DNA from: Abiotrophia sp. HMSC24B09
GTDB taxonomy: Bacteria; Bacillota; Bacilli; Lactobacillales; Aerococcaceae
DNA: 64,000 bases
Assembly (NCBI RefSeq): GCF_001815865.1
Contig: NZ_KV822187.1
Coordinates: 81,339 to 145,338, forward strand
Direction: 5' to 3'
Under the pieces are notes generated by a model that saw only the letters and a list, made by a program, of their open reading frames with translations, had not been told where the DNA came from and ran no database searches. This document shows, in pieces, positions 10,431 through 19,626 of this stretch (position 1 is its first letter; every line of letters starts with the position of its first letter). The translations under genes were made by a program, and so were the position numbers.

Positions 10431-10483
10431 TAGCTACTCAAAAGGCCGGCAAATGGGCATAGAGCCAGATTTTACCCATGGTA

Positions 10484-10521
10484 AAAACAAAAAGAGGCTA
10501 GGACTCAGTCCTAACCTCTCT
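10484..10521 (-). terminator. Terminator of the rplU-prp-rpmA operon
   Basis: The minus-strand stem pairs AGAGG-TAGGACT with AGTCCTA-CCTCT and is followed by TTTTTGTTTTT. It lies immediately after rpmA. Confidence 0.85.
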
Positions 10522-10526
10522 CATTA

Positions 10527-10817
10527 TTAAGCTTCAACTGCTACTGGGTAGACAGAAACTTGTTTCTTGTCGCGACCTTTACGTTCGAAACGTACCACGC
10601 CGTCCACTAATGCGAACAATGTGTCGTCGCCACCTTTACCAACGTTTACCCCTGGGTGGATTTTAGTACCGCGTTGACGGTATAAGATAGAACCACCAGT
10701 GATGGTTTGGCCGTCAGCTGCTTTAGCACCTAAACGTTTTGCACGAGAGTCACGACCGTTAGAAGTCGAACCCCCCCCTTTTTTGTGGGCGAATAATTGT
10801 AAGTTTAATTTCAACAT
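10527..10817 (-). CDS. rpmA: 50S ribosomal protein L27 (with Prp-cleavable N-terminus)
   Basis: L27 is a large-subunit protein whose N-terminus reaches towards the peptidyl transferase centre. This 96-residue protein begins [18 protein letters not shown]. The nine residues up to the Phe form the Firmicutes-specific extension that the cysteine protease Prp removes before L27 can work. Prp is encoded immediately upstream in the same operon. The remaining [30 protein letters not shown] segment is typical L27. Confidence 0.97.
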   Translation of the reverse strand: MLKLNLQLFAHKKGGGSTSNGRDSRAKRLGAKAADGQTITGGSILYRQRGTKIHPGVNVGKGGDDTLFALVDGVVRFERKGRDKKQVSVYPVAVEA

Positions 10818-10830
10818 TCTCGAGCACCTC

Positions 10831-11175
10831 CTATTTTGCTTGGTTAATCTTCAAGTGTATAAACTCTGGATAATTGTCAGCCAGGACCTCCAAAGCATAC
10901 ACTAAATGACGCAATAAGACTTGCGCATCATGCTCCTGTTGCTTGTTAGAGCAAGCCGGAACCGTCAGCTTCAAGTAGCCACCTGCTACCTCATCGACTT
11001 GGACATCGTAGGGCAGCCCGACTAATCGTTCAAGTGAATTCTCTACTGAGATAACCTGGCTTGATACTGCCGCACAGACAATATCCTCGCCATACTCCCC
11101 TGCACCGGCATGACCGGACAGTTCCAGTTGACGGATAGCACCTTTGGTATCCACTTGGCCTTTGATCTTAATCAT
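10831..11175 (-). CDS. prp: Ribosomal-processing cysteine protease Prp
   Basis: Prp (formerly YsxB) cleaves the N-terminal extension of L27 in Firmicutes. The 114 residues show the catalytic pair in [21 protein letters not shown]: the His of GHAG near residue 22 and the Cys of VCAAVS near residue 34. It lies between rplU and rpmA, the conserved position in this phylum. The adjacent rpmA does carry the matching cleavage site. Confidence 0.95.
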   Translation of the reverse strand: MIKIKGQVDTKGAIRQLELSGHAGAGEYGEDIVCAAVSSQVISVENSLERLVGLPYDVQVDEVAGGYLKLTVPACSNKQQEHDAQVLLRHLVYALEVLADNYPEFIHLKINQAK

Positions 11176-11180
11176 AAGAA

Positions 11181-11489
11181 TTAAGCGTTGATCGCTTCAA
11201 CAACTAATTTAGTGTAAGGTTGACGGTGACCTTGTTTGCGGTGAGTGTCTTTACGACGTTTGTATTTGAAAGTCACGACTTTCTTAGCACGGCCTTGTTT
11301 TTCAACTTTAGCCACTACAGAAGCGCCTTCTACTAATGGAGTCCCAACTTTAGTTGATTCGCCACCTACTAAGACTACTTGGTCAAAGGTAACAGTTTCG
11401 CCTGCTTCTGCGTTGAGTTTTTCAACGAAGATTGTTTGACCTACTTCTACTTTTACTTGCTTTCCGCCTGTTTTGATAATTGCGTACAT
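11181..11489 (-). CDS. rplU: 50S ribosomal protein L21
   Basis: L21 is a large-subunit protein that binds 23S rRNA. The 102-residue sequence starts [17 protein letters not shown] and ends with the conserved basic [22 protein letters not shown] segment. It is the first gene of the rplU-prp-rpmA operon, preceded by a strong promoter and a leader of about 125 nt. An AAAGGAGG box precedes the ATG. Confidence 0.97.
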   Translation of the reverse strand: MYAIIKTGGKQVKVEVGQTIFVEKLNAEAGETVTFDQVVLVGGESTKVGTPLVEGASVVAKVEKQGRAKKVVTFKYKRRKDTHRKQGHRQPYTKLVVEAINA

Positions 11490-11614
11490 TCAAGCACCTC
11501 CTTTATTTTTCTTTCGGGGTTGATCCCCTGCACTTAGACTCGCCATGTTAAGTGGCCAAATGGCACTTAGACTCAACTTGCGCGGTTGCAGATGTGGTGC
11601 TACACATAAACAAC
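11490..11614 (-). promoter_or_regulatory. L21-type ribosomal protein leader
   Basis: The stretch between the rplU promoter and the L21 start codon is GC-richer than ordinary spacers and contains several self-complementary segments, including a GGGGTTGATCCCC hairpin close to the start codon. Firmicutes rplU mRNAs carry a known L21 leader element at this position. I assign it by position and potential pairing, not by a covariance-model match. Confidence 0.6.
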
Positions 11615-11620
11615 AGTCAT

Positions 11621-11649
11621 ATTATAGACCATCTCACTAGCAAAGTCAA
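11621..11649 (-). promoter_or_regulatory. Promoter of rplU-prp-rpmA
   Basis: Minus strand: -35 TTGACT (11644-11649), 17-bp spacer, -10 TATAAT (11621-11626). This is a near-consensus vegetative promoter. Confidence 0.88.
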
Positions 11650-11704
11650 CTGCTAGAAGTGACTTCTTAGAAAAGTCCAAGTCCACATCTTCTAGTTTTT
11701 CCCC

Positions 11705-13222
11705 CTACTTAAGTAGGCCTTGGCGCAACAAGAAGTCATGGGCCACTTCCTTGGCTGATTTGCCTTCCACGTCAACTTGATAGTTCATGGTAGCCATCTC
11801 GGTAGCCGTAATCTTCTTATGGAGCTTGTTGAGGATGCCCTCTAACTCAGGATGTTGCTTGAGGGTTTCCTCCCGTAAGAGTGGCGCCCCTTGGTAAGGT
11901 GGGAAGAGGTGTTTGTCATCTTGTAGGAGTTTGAGGCCATATTTGATAATCTGACTATCCGTCGAATAAACTTCGATAATATCAAGTTTATCCAGTTCTA
12001 GCGCCTGATAACGTAAGGCCGGTTCCATGGTTTGAATGTTAAGATTTAGACCATAGAGGGACTCTAGCCCTTTTTTACCATCAGGACGGTCATTAAACTC
12101 TAAGGAAAAACCAGTGCGAGCTGTCGATTCTACCTTCTTCAAGTCCGATATGGTCTCTAAGCCATGCTCCATAGCATAGGCTTCTTTGACCGCAATGGCA
12201 TAGGTATTTTGGTAGGCCATAGGCTTGAGATAAATCAACTTATCCTGTTGGTATATGCCATCCCGCGCCGCCTCGTAGACGGCTTCCTGGTCATTGGCCA
12301 CCTTCGGTGGATTGGTTAGCAACGAAGCTGTAATGGTCCCGGAGAATTCAGGATAGATATCGATACTGCCAGCCTTTAGGGCTTCATAGAGGAAGGAGGT
12401 CTTACCAAAGTTTGGCTTAACTTCGACTTGCAGGTGGCTATCCTGTTCAATTAACTCCTTATAGAGATGAATCAAGATATCCGGTTCAGCCCCTAATTTA
12501 CCTGCAATAATTAGCTTGTTGTTACCCATTGGCAGCAAATAAGGTTGGGCAAAGCTTGCCACCACTAAGATCGCTGTTGTTAAGAAGCTTAAAAGCAAGG
12601 TCTTAGGACGCCGCTTTGTCAGCCCTCCCAGAATTAAGCTAATGACGACTGCCAAGAATGCCGAGCTAATGGCCCCTATCAAGATTAAGGCGGAATCATT
12701 GCGGTCAATCCCTAAGAGAATGAGGCTACCCAAGCCTCCCGCCCCAATCAAGGCCGCTAAAGTCGCAGTCCCAATAATCATGACGGCGGCCGTCCGAATG
12801 CCAGACATCATGACCGGCATGGCCAGAGCAAGCTGATACTTACCTAGTTTTTCCCAGCGCGTCATACCAAAGGCTGTTGCTGCCTCTTCCAATTGAGGGT
12901 CCAACTCCCAGAAGGCAGTGATGGTATTTTGCACAATTGGAAAGAGCCCGTAAACCACCAGGGTCACAATGGCCGGCAGGGTTCCAATCCCAATAAAGGG
13001 AATCAATAAGCCCAAGATTGCCAGTGAGGGAATAGTCTGCACAATCCCCGTTAACTGCAGCATCCAAGACGCCAGACGACGATAGTTAACCAGAATAATG
13101 GAGAGTGGTACAGCAATCAAAATGGCTAGTAAGAGAGCTGCTAGAGATATTTGCAGATGTTGCCAAATAGCCGTCTGCCAATCGCCAAAACGATTAATAA
13201 AGACCTCTACTAAGTTATGCAT
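11705..13222 (-). CDS. Osmoprotectant ABC transporter, fused permease and substrate-binding protein
   Basis: This 505-residue protein fuses two parts of an OpuC/OpuF-type betaine/carnitine/choline importer. Residues 1 to about 210 form the membrane permease, with five to six hydrophobic segments and the [14 protein letters not shown] coupling motif. The rest, after another membrane segment ([17 protein letters not shown]), is an OpuAC-type solute-binding domain held outside the membrane ([36 protein letters not shown]). The start at 13222 follows a GGGAGGTG box and overlaps the end of the ATPase gene. The exact substrate cannot be read from the sequence. Confidence 0.88.
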   Translation of the reverse strand: MHNLVEVFINRFGDWQTAIWQHLQISLAALLLAILIAVPLSIILVNYRRLASWMLQLTGIVQTIPSLAILGLLIPFIGIGTLPAIVTLVVYGLFPIVQNTITAFWELDPQLEEAATAFGMTRWEKLGKYQLALAMPVMMSGIRTAAVMIIGTATLAALIGAGGLGSLILLGIDRNDSALILIGAISSAFLAVVISLILGGLTKRRPKTLLLSFLTTAILVVASFAQPYLLPMGNNKLIIAGKLGAEPDILIHLYKELIEQDSHLQVEVKPNFGKTSFLYEALKAGSIDIYPEFSGTITASLLTNPPKVANDQEAVYEAARDGIYQQDKLIYLKPMAYQNTYAIAVKEAYAMEHGLETISDLKKVESTARTGFSLEFNDRPDGKKGLESLYGLNLNIQTMEPALRYQALELDKLDIIEVYSTDSQIIKYGLKLLQDDKHLFPPYQGAPLLREETLKQHPELEGILNKLHKKITATEMATMNYQVDVEGKSAKEVAHDFLLRQGLLK

Positions 13223-13946
13223 GCTGCTCACCTCCCTTAAAGAATTGGGCGACTGTCTCATTAGCTGGTTCTGCTAGGATAGTGGCAGGATCCGCCATTT
13301 GAAGAATCTGCCCTTCGTGCATGACGCAAATCCGGTCCCCTAATTTAAGAGCTTCCTGCATATCATGGGTGACGAAAACGATCGTCAGGCCTAATTCTTG
13401 GTGCAATTGCTTGATTAAATCCTGGAGCTGGGTCTTAGAAACGGGGTCTAAGGCACTAAAAGGTTCATCCATTAACAATAATTGAGGCTGAGAGATGATA
13501 GCTCGCAGGATCCCTACCCGCTGCTGTTCCCCACCTGACAGTTGACTTGGATAACGGCCCTTATATTTATCTGGCGCCAAGCCTACCTTAGTCATTAAGT
13601 CCTGGACGGCTTGCTGGCGCTTGGCCTTGGGCCATTTTTTCATTTCAGGGATGAGTTCGATATTCTCTTCCACCGTTAAATTTGGAAAGAGCGCCCCCTG
13701 CTGGAGGACATAACCCGTATCCAGGCGCAAGCTTCTAAGGTCAAGGTCTTTAATGGCTTGATTATTCCGATAGATTTTGCCCTGACTCGGCTCAATCAGG
13801 CGGTTAATCATCTTAAGCGTGGTGGTCTTGCCACTCCCACTTTTACCAACTAAGATGAAAAACTCCCCTGCTTCTATCTCAAAAGTCAAATTATCCAGGG
13901 CGCGCGCCCCGTCAAAATCTTTACTTACTGCTTCAAATCTTATCAT
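13215..13946 (-). CDS. opuCA: Osmoprotectant ABC transporter ATP-binding protein
   Basis: This is the energy-coupling ATPase of the quaternary-amine importer encoded just downstream. The 243 residues show Walker [10 protein letters not shown] near 34-42, a Q-loop in [14 protein letters not shown], the signature [10 protein letters not shown] and Walker [14 protein letters not shown], followed by the VTHDMQEA switch histidine. It lacks the C-terminal CBS domains present in many OpuCA proteins, being about 120 residues shorter than those. It overlaps the MarR-type gene upstream by four bases and the permease fusion downstream, so the three form one operon. Confidence 0.9.
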   Translation of the reverse strand: MIRFEAVSKDFDGARALDNLTFEIEAGEFFILVGKSGSGKTTTLKMINRLIEPSQGKIYRNNQAIKDLDLRSLRLDTGYVLQQGALFPNLTVEENIELIPEMKKWPKAKRQQAVQDLMTKVGLAPDKYKGRYPSQLSGGEQQRVGILRAIISQPQLLLMDEPFSALDPVSKTQLQDLIKQLHQELGLTIVFVTHDMQEALKLGDRICVMHEGQILQMADPATILAEPANETVAQFFKGGEQHA

Positions 13947-14386
13947 AAGGTCATCTCCTTCATTTGAGCCTCTAAGGCGATTGCATAGCGTGAGCTTAAG
14001 GCGACTAGCTGGTCCAATTCTTGCTCCGAAAAATCCGCCATAGCTGCTTGCTCCATGGCATGTAGGCGGCTGATAATAGGCTCAGCAAAGGCCAAACCCT
14101 CTGGCGTCAGGCACACCTTCTTCTGCCGCTTGTCTTTTGTGTTTGAACATAGGCTGACATAGCCCTTGGCTAGCCAGCTCTTAATAGTAGCGTGGACTAC
14201 CTGTTTGGTGGACTGGGTCTTCTCGGCCAGATAGCCTTGAGAGCAGCCATTTGGCGAGTGATAGAGCCAGAGCAAGATGACCAGACTCTTACCTTGGAGG
14301 CCCACCCGGCGGGCATAGCATTCAAAGAGACACACTTGTTGGTCCCAGAGCCGTATATAGCGGCGATCAATTAGTGATTGTGTCAT
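13943..14386 (-). CDS. MarR-family transcriptional regulator of the osmoprotectant operon
   Basis: This 147-residue winged-helix protein has the MarR pattern: a helical N-terminus, the recognition region GYLAEKTQSTKQVVHATIKSWLAKGYV, the charged DKRQKKVCLTPEG wing and C-terminal dimerisation helices. It is first in the operon with the OpuC-like ABC genes. A perfect 7-3-7 inverted repeat covering its own -35 element suggests autoregulated repression, by analogy with GbsR/OpcR control of opu genes in Bacillus (inference). ATG at 14386 is preferred to the GTG at 14392, which lies too close to the GGAGG box. Confidence 0.86.
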   Translation of the reverse strand: MTQSLIDRRYIRLWDQQVCLFECYARRVGLQGKSLVILLWLYHSPNGCSQGYLAEKTQSTKQVVHATIKSWLAKGYVSLCSNTKDKRQKKVCLTPEGLAFAEPIISRLHAMEQAAMADFSEQELDQLVALSSRYAIALEAQMKEMTL

Positions 14387-14425
14387 GGTCACCTTCCTCC
14401 TTCAATTTACCTTATGACTAGCTTA

Positions 14426-14460
14426 GCATATAATTTCAAACTTAGTCAAAACATTTGACT
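14426..14460 (-). promoter_or_regulatory. Promoter and operator of the MarR-opu operon
   Basis: A perfect inverted repeat AGTCAAA-ACA-TTTGACT (14444-14460) overlaps a -35 TTGACT on the minus strand. A weak extended -10 (TGC-TAAGCT) lies 18 bp downstream. The geometry suits repression by the first gene product. Confidence 0.7.
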
Positions 14461-14472
14461 ATATCCACCCAT

Positions 14473-14500
14473 CAAAAAACTCCGCGCTAAGCGCGGAGTC
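14473..14500 (-). terminator. Terminator of mreBCD
   Basis: Minus strand: stem ACTCCGCGCT/AGCGCGGAGT followed by TTTTTTG, immediately after mreD. Confidence 0.9.
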
Positions 14501-14504
14501 AGTT

Positions 14505-15047
14505 TTAAACGATATAGTAATTCTCGTAACCTAACCAAGTCAGAATAGACCGGGTTGGGAAATAGAGGACAAAGGATAGAACCGTATTGAAAATCAAGGT
14601 CGGTACCAGGTTCTCCATAATAAAGCGACTCAAGGTCACCTGGGTATAGCCTGTCTCCCGATAGAAAACAAAGATGGCAAAATCCAAGAGACTGATTAAG
14701 ACGATAAAGAGCATAAAATGCACCAGCCCACGCTTAGGCAGATAACGTTTAATTCGGGTCACACAATAGGCGATGAACCAATAGCCAAAGGCGAAAATCC
14801 CAATGATGGTCGTGTTATAGCTATCTGCAACCACCCCAAACAAGAGGCTATAGAGGAGGACTTCACGCTCACGGAAATAGAAAGCAAAGGTGATGACCCA
14901 ATAGAGCATAAGATGACTGACAATCCGCTGACTATCAGCCAAAAACTCAGCTGGGAAGATAGCTGGCAAGGCAGAATCGATGATAATGGAGAAGAAGAAG
15001 ACTAGCGGGATAAACCAACGTAATTTGCGTTCTCTAGTAACCTTCAT
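14505..15047 (-). CDS. mreD: Rod shape-determining membrane protein MreD
   Basis: MreD is an integral membrane component of the elongasome linking MreB filaments to cell-wall synthases. The 180 residues contain about five hydrophobic segments and little soluble sequence. The family is poorly conserved, so the call rests mainly on size, topology and position as third gene of mreB-mreC-mreD. It starts three bases after the mreC stop. The presence of mreBCD suggests a rod, ovoid or coccobacillary cell with lateral wall synthesis. Confidence 0.9.
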   Translation of the reverse strand: MKVTRERKLRWFIPLVFFFSIIIDSALPAIFPAEFLADSQRIVSHLMLYWVITFAFYFREREVLLYSLLFGVVADSYNTTIIGIFAFGYWFIAYCVTRIKRYLPKRGLVHFMLFIVLISLLDFAIFVFYRETGYTQVTLSRFIMENLVPTLIFNTVLSFVLYFPTRSILTWLGYENYYIV

Positions 15048-15049
15048 AC

Positions 15050-15886
15050 TTACTCACTCCGTCCCTGACGCTTAATAACCGTCACAAAGCGGATATCTGT
15101 CATTTCACCGGCTGGCTTAATCCGAACCGTTTGGAAGAGACCATAGTCATCCATCTTGGCTTCGGTTACTTCCCCGATTAAGAGTGAAGATGGCGTCACG
15201 CCCCCTAAGCCTGAGGTTTGAACCAAGTCCCCTGCAGCTACTGAAACCGTTGGATCGACTTGCGTCATCAAGTATTCCTTGGTCTTGCGGTCATAGCCCG
15301 AGATAATGCCGTTGGCTGAACCAGACTTAATCTGAATGCTAGCGGCTACCTTACCGTCATTGGATTGTTCATTGGACAGGAGTAGGACCTTAGAACTGGT
15401 TGGGTTGACTTCGATAATACGGCCAATCAAGCCGTTACCTGACATAACCGACATGTTCTTCTGGATTCCTTCGTTAGCCCCTACGTTAATGACCAGACTC
15501 TCCATCCATTGATCGGGATTCCGGGCAATAACGGTCGCATGTACGGTCGTATATTCGGACAAGGACTCGGTCAAGTTGAGTTCTTGCTTCATCTTGCCGT
15601 TCTCCGCTTCCAAGTCGGCTACCCGTACTTGGAGTTCGTAAATCTTGTCGATTTTTTCTTTTAAGTGTTGGTTTTCTTCATGGGTGTTAATCAAGTTATC
15701 AACTGAATCCACGAAGCGCACGACCATGGAAACCGGCTCAGAAAAGAGACGGCCACCCCAGGCGGTCGCATCATTAATAGCACTGGTCACCGCATTGTTG
15801 GCCCCATTAATCATGGTATAGGCGACCACGGACACTACTGCGATGGCAGACAGGAGTATCCAGATTAATTTCTTATTATTTAACAT
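15050..15886 (-). CDS. mreC: Rod shape-determining protein MreC
   Basis: MreC is a bitopic protein of the elongasome. It has one N-terminal membrane anchor (residues about 7-25), then a coiled coil (about 65-105, ENQHLKEKIDKIYELQVRVADLEAENGKMKQEL) and two periplasm-side beta domains ending with VRIKPAGEMTDIRFVTVIK. The 278-residue length is normal. It lies 22 bp downstream of mreB and 2 bp before mreD. Confidence 0.94.
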   Translation of the reverse strand: MLNNKKLIWILLSAIAVVSVVAYTMINGANNAVTSAINDATAWGGRLFSEPVSMVVRFVDSVDNLINTHEENQHLKEKIDKIYELQVRVADLEAENGKMKQELNLTESLSEYTTVHATVIARNPDQWMESLVINVGANEGIQKNMSVMSGNGLIGRIIEVNPTSSKVLLLSNEQSNDGKVAASIQIKSGSANGIISGYDRKTKEYLMTQVDPTVSVAAGDLVQTSGLGGVTPSSLLIGEVTEAKMDDYGLFQTVRIKPAGEMTDIRFVTVIKRQGRSE

Positions 15887-15908
15887 TCAAGTATATCTCC
15901 TTTTCTGC

Positions 15909-16931
15909 CTAACGCGCGTTCCGTTCTTTTTCTTTGGCTTGGTCAGTCATAGTCTTAAGCATCTTGCCAGCACCAATAGCCACGGCATCAATAGGTTGCT
16001 GACTCAAATGAACAGGTACGCCCACGCTATCATGCAAGCGTTCAGGCAGGCGTTTCAAGAGGGCCGCGCCCCCGGTCAAGACGATACCGTTCTCGCTAAT
16101 GTCCGCAGCCAATTCAGGCGGCGTCACTTCTAGAACCTGGCGGATGCCGGTCGCTATTTGGCGAATGACTTCGTCAAGCCCTTGGGCCACAACAGCTGCG
16201 GTTACTTCCTTGCTGTCAGGCAGACCTGTGCCCGAATTACGGCCTTTGACGACCAGAGTATCTTCTTTATCATAATCTGCATAGGCGGCATTGCCAATGG
16301 ACAGCTTCAAGTCTTCAGCTGCCTGGTCCCCAATCACCAAGTGGTAATGGGTCCGCACTAATTCCTTAATGGCTTGGTTCATAGCATTGCCTGCTGCGCG
16401 TGAGGTCAAGGATTTGACCACTTCGCCATAGGAAATCAAGGCAATATTGGTAGTCCCCGCGCCAATATCGACTAGGAGATGGCCACGTGGTTCATAAATC
16501 GGCAAATTTGCCCCTACGGCTGCCGAGAAAGATTCATCAATAATCATGGCCCGGCCAATTCCTAGGTCCTTGAGGGCGTCCACAACGGCACGGCGCTCAA
16601 CCTTGGAAATATTGCTAGGTACTGAGATAACCACCTCAGGCTTAGATAGACTGCGGTGGAGAGCCTTCTTGATGAAGAAAGCCAAGAGTTGTTTGGTCAA
16701 GGAAAAGTCTGCGATGACGCCATCTTGGATGGGATGAATGGTTTCATATTTGTCGGACGTACGCCCAACTAAAGCCGCTGCTTCCTTGCCATAAGCCACG
16801 ACTTCTTTGGTTTCTGAATTGATTGCGATAATAGAAGGTTCTCTTAACGCAATGCCCTTATTCTCAATGTAAATGATGGTATTAGCGGTCCCTAGGTCAA
16901 TCCCTAAGCGTTGCTTGCCGAATAAAGCCAT
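15909..16931 (-). CDS. mreB: Rod shape-determining actin homologue MreB
   Basis: MreB is the bacterial actin that forms membrane-bound filaments and directs cell-wall elongation. The phosphate-1 motif GIDLGTANT lies near the N-terminus, phosphate-2 DIGAGTTNIA in the middle and the adenosine loop GIVLTGGAALL near residue 290. The ATG at 16931 has a GGAGG box seven bases away. The longer frame to 16949 starts with a GTG that overlaps this box, so I reject it. Length is 340 residues. Confidence 0.95.
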   Translation of the reverse strand: MALFGKQRLGIDLGTANTIIYIENKGIALREPSIIAINSETKEVVAYGKEAAALVGRTSDKYETIHPIQDGVIADFSLTKQLLAFFIKKALHRSLSKPEVVISVPSNISKVERRAVVDALKDLGIGRAMIIDESFSAAVGANLPIYEPRGHLLVDIGAGTTNIALISYGEVVKSLTSRAAGNAMNQAIKELVRTHYHLVIGDQAAEDLKLSIGNAAYADYDKEDTLVVKGRNSGTGLPDSKEVTAAVVAQGLDEVIRQIATGIRQVLEVTPPELAADISENGIVLTGGAALLKRLPERLHDSVGVPVHLSQQPIDAVAIGAGKMLKTMTDQAKEKERNAR

Positions 16932-16970
16932 TAAGATGTCCTCCTTCACTAGAAATTATAGCTACAATCC

Positions 16971-16979
16971 ATTATAGCA
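16971..16979 (-). promoter_or_regulatory. Promoter of mreBCD (extended -10)
   Basis: Minus strand: TGC directly before TATAAT (16971-16976) gives an extended -10. No good -35 is visible at the usual distance. Confidence 0.65.
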
Positions 16980-17116
16980 AAAAAGCCCCCTTCATTCTAC
17001 TCTTGACCGTTGAAATATTTGAAATTTGCCTGACACGCCTCCGCCTTAAAAATCTTGGCCCTTAAAAAATGCGAAAGCCACCCCTTTGGTCTATATATAT
17101 ATGAGGAGTGATTTTT

Positions 17117-17812
17117 ATGAGAAAAACTGTCAGCTACCTAAGAGAGCTACCTCCCGATAGCCTACCCAGGGAACGGCTGGTCAACTTTGGCGCCAAGGCC
17201 CTCTCTAACCAAGAATTGCTGGCCATTCTGTTAGGAACCGGCAGTCAGGACTTGAGAGTCTTAGACTTATCCCTGGCTGTCCTGACCCATTTTCGGGACT
17301 TGAGCGAGCTCAAGTCTGCCAGTCTAGATCAGTTTGAAGCCATTAAGGGCATCGGGCCCGTCAAGGCCATCCAACTTCAAGCCTGCATCGAACTAGGCCA
17401 ACGCATTGCCCAGAAGCGACCACCTAAGCTAGGCACCCTTACCTCCACTAAGGCTGCTGGCCAATGGTTGCACGATGCCCTATGTGATATGCAGCAGGAG
17501 CACCTCATGGCCCTCTTCCTAAACAGCAAGAATCAAGTCATTCGTCAACAAATCATCTTTATTGGCTCGGTCAATGCCAGTGTAGCCCATCCCCGCGAAA
17601 TCTTCAAGGAAGCCGTCAAGTATCCGACTGCCCGCCTCATCATCGCCCACAACCATCCCTCTGGGGATCCTGAACCTTCTCAAGCCGACCTGCACTTTAC
17701 CCAGCGCATGATTCAATGTGGTGATTTGATGGGCATTGAACTGCTAGACCACTTTATTATTGGGCATGATGACTATGTTAGCTTGCGGGAAACGACTAAG
17801 CTCTTTCACTAA
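17117..17812 (+). CDS. radC: DNA repair protein RadC (JAMM/MPN+ domain)
   Basis: The 231-residue protein has an N-terminal helix-hairpin-helix region (LLAILLGTGSQD, FEAIKGIGPVKAIQL) and a C-terminal JAMM metalloprotease-like domain with the metal motif HNHPSGDPEPSQAD near residues 175-190. RadC was named for repair but its biochemical role is unsettled. The ATG at 17117 is eight bases after GAGGAG; a GTG at 17108 overlaps that box. It is transcribed divergently from mreB, a frequent arrangement in Firmicutes. Confidence 0.92.
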   Translation: MRKTVSYLRELPPDSLPRERLVNFGAKALSNQELLAILLGTGSQDLRVLDLSLAVLTHFRDLSELKSASLDQFEAIKGIGPVKAIQLQACIELGQRIAQKRPPKLGTLTSTKAAGQWLHDALCDMQQEHLMALFLNSKNQVIRQQIIFIGSVNASVAHPREIFKEAVKYPTARLIIAHNHPSGDPEPSQADLHFTQRMIQCGDLMGIELLDHFIIGHDDYVSLRETTKLFH

Positions 17813-17891
17813 ATTGTCTGTACAACCAATAAGTTGCGTCAGTATCATTAGTAGATATGCATAGTATTTCCAATTATTTTTAGTATAACGC

Positions 17892-17919
17892 TTGCAATTT
17901 GTATAGTGAGTGCTATAAT
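17892..17919 (+). promoter_or_regulatory. Promoter of the first cold-shock gene
   Basis: -35 TTGCAA (17892-17897), 16-bp spacer, extended -10 TGC-TATAAT (17914-17919). Transcription from here leaves a leader of about 100 nt before the coding region, consistent with the long 5' leaders of cold-shock mRNAs. Confidence 0.78.
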
Positions 17920-18023
17920 AAAGTTATATTTTATGTTTAGTAAGATCGCGATGTCCCTATCACCTTCTAACGACGGCTAGAATATAATATAGACTGTGAG
18001 ACAGCACAAGGAGGAATTGCATA

Positions 18024-18227
18024 ATGGAGCAAGGTAAGGTAAAATGGTTTAACTCAGAAAAAGGCTTCGGTTTTATCGAACGCGAAAACGGCAACGATGT
18101 ATTCGTTCACTTTTCTGCGATTTTGGGTGAAGGCTATAAAACCTTAGAAGAAGGCCAAGTTGTTAACTTCGAAGTTGAAGAAGGCGCTCGTGGTCCTCAA
18201 GCAGCAAATGTTGAAAAATTAGCTTAA
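18024..18227 (+). CDS. Cold-shock protein (CSD family)
   Basis: This 67-residue single-domain nucleic-acid chaperone has the RNP1 motif KGFGFIE near residues 13-19 and the RNP2 motif VFVHFSAI near 27-34. It binds single-stranded RNA and prevents secondary structure at low temperature or in growth transitions. The gene stands alone with its own promoter, a leader of about 100 nt, an AAGGAGG box and a strong terminator. A second cold-shock gene lies at 57.1 kb. Confidence 0.95.
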   Translation: MEQGKVKWFNSEKGFGFIERENGNDVFVHFSAILGEGYKTLEEGQVVNFEVEEGARGPQAANVEKLA

Positions 18228-18242
18228 CACCAATAAGCATAC

Positions 18243-18278
18243 AAAAAGCGATGGAGCTTCCATCGCTTTATTTTTTTC
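18243..18278 (+). terminator. Terminator of the cold-shock gene
   Basis: A perfect stem with arms AAAGCGATGGA and TCCATCGCTTT is followed by a T-rich tail (TATTTTTTT). Confidence 0.93.
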
Positions 18279-18323
18279 GACAAATTTCGGTACCGGTTTT
18301 TGTAATTTAATTTTATGTATAAT

Positions 18324-19540
18324 TTATCTAAAAAATTCCTTGACCTGGCTGATAAAATAGAGGGATCCCGTTAAAATCAAGGCATTTTTTGCTTGCTTCT
18401 GACCTGCTTGATAGTCCACTAGCTTAGGCTGCCAGTCTAAGAAAGGCAAAGCTGTTTGCGCCTGCCAATCAGCTTGCGCCATGGCACCAGGATAGTCAAA
18501 GGTCGACAGATAGACTGCCATCCCCTCTTCCGCCCACTTGTGCAGATAAGTTAGATGACTGGCCTGGTCCTTGCGCTTGAGGCCAGCAAAAATTACCGTC
18601 ACCTGGTAATCTGCCAAATCATGCGTCAGAAACTTATCCAAGGCTTGGAGGCCTTGACTATTATGGGCGCCATCGACCAAGATAAGTGGCTCATGACTTA
18701 AGCACTCTAGGCGCCCCCTGCCCGAAGGTGATGACCTAACATGGCAATGGTCACCTGGTCAAAGTGTCGCCCTGATGGCAAAGTCACTTGCCAGTTTCGT
18801 TTACTTAGGCCTCTGCCTTCTTGCATAGGAGTAACATGGTAATCCCGGCCTAATTGCATGACTTGCCCCTGAAAGTTTTGATTAACCAGTAGGTCAGGTA
18901 AGACTGCCAAGGCTTCTTGGGGTAGGCGCCCTAGCCCCACTAGCCCAGTTCCCGGCTTAATAATGCCAAACTTTTGCTGGGCAATCTCTGTCAGACTATG
19001 GCCCAGTCGATCCTGGTGATCATAGCCAATAGTGGTAATCAGGGCCATATCAGCCTCCAGCACATTGGTGCAATCCCAGAGCCCCCCTACTCCTACTTCT
19101 ATCAGGCAGACATCAAGTTGACACTGACAGAAATAGACTAGCATCATGACGGTATAGAGTTCAAAGCCAGAGAGCGGACCCCAATCTTGGGCTATCAATT
19201 TTTCATTAAGCTCAACCATAGTACGTACCAATTCCACTAGTTTCTCATCCTCAATGGGCTGGCCGCTAACCATGAGTCGCTCGTTGAAGGCCAGGATATG
19301 GGGCGAGGAAAAGGCCCCAACTCTCAGCCCTTGGCTGATAAACAAACCCTGTAAGTAGGCCAAGGTTGAGCCCTTGCCGTTGGTACCTGCTAGTTGAATA
19401 ATACTTGGCAGAGACGCTTGTGGCTGGCCTAACAGGCTTAAAGCATGGCGCATGCGGTCAAATCCTGGTCTAAGCTGATGACTGGTCTGGCGACTGAGCC
19501 AGGAATGCGCGGCTTCAATACTTGTCATTTCTTGTCCCAT
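18324..19540 (-). pseudogene. folC: folC, folylpolyglutamate/dihydrofolate synthase, internal deletion and frame shift
   Basis: Two adjacent fragments belong to one FolC protein, which adds glutamate to folates. The first (18707-19540) has the P-loop GTNGKGST and runs to LGHHLRAGGA before a TAG. The second (18324 to about 18745, in another frame) begins around GRLECLSHEPLILVDGAHN and continues to the normal C-terminus. The segment that normally follows the LGxHQ motif and leads to WPGRLE, on the order of 45-60 residues, is missing, and the frames do not match across the junction. The combined length falls below the usual 430 or so. Position next to valS is conserved. Function in one piece is unlikely. 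Confidence 0.8.
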
Positions 19541-19584
19541 GACTTCCTCCTCTTAATCAAGTAACTAAAACAAGGCATAGACCG

Positions 19585-19618
19585 AAGGCTAGGACGCCTG
19601 TCCTAGCCTTCTTGCTAT
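19585..19618 (-). terminator. Hairpin between valS and folC
   Basis: An 11-bp perfect stem (AAGGCTAGGAC / GTCCTAGCCTT) with a four-base loop lies after valS. The following minus-strand sequence is only moderately T-rich, so termination may be partial. Confidence 0.6.
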
Positions 19619-19626
19619 CTTGCTGC

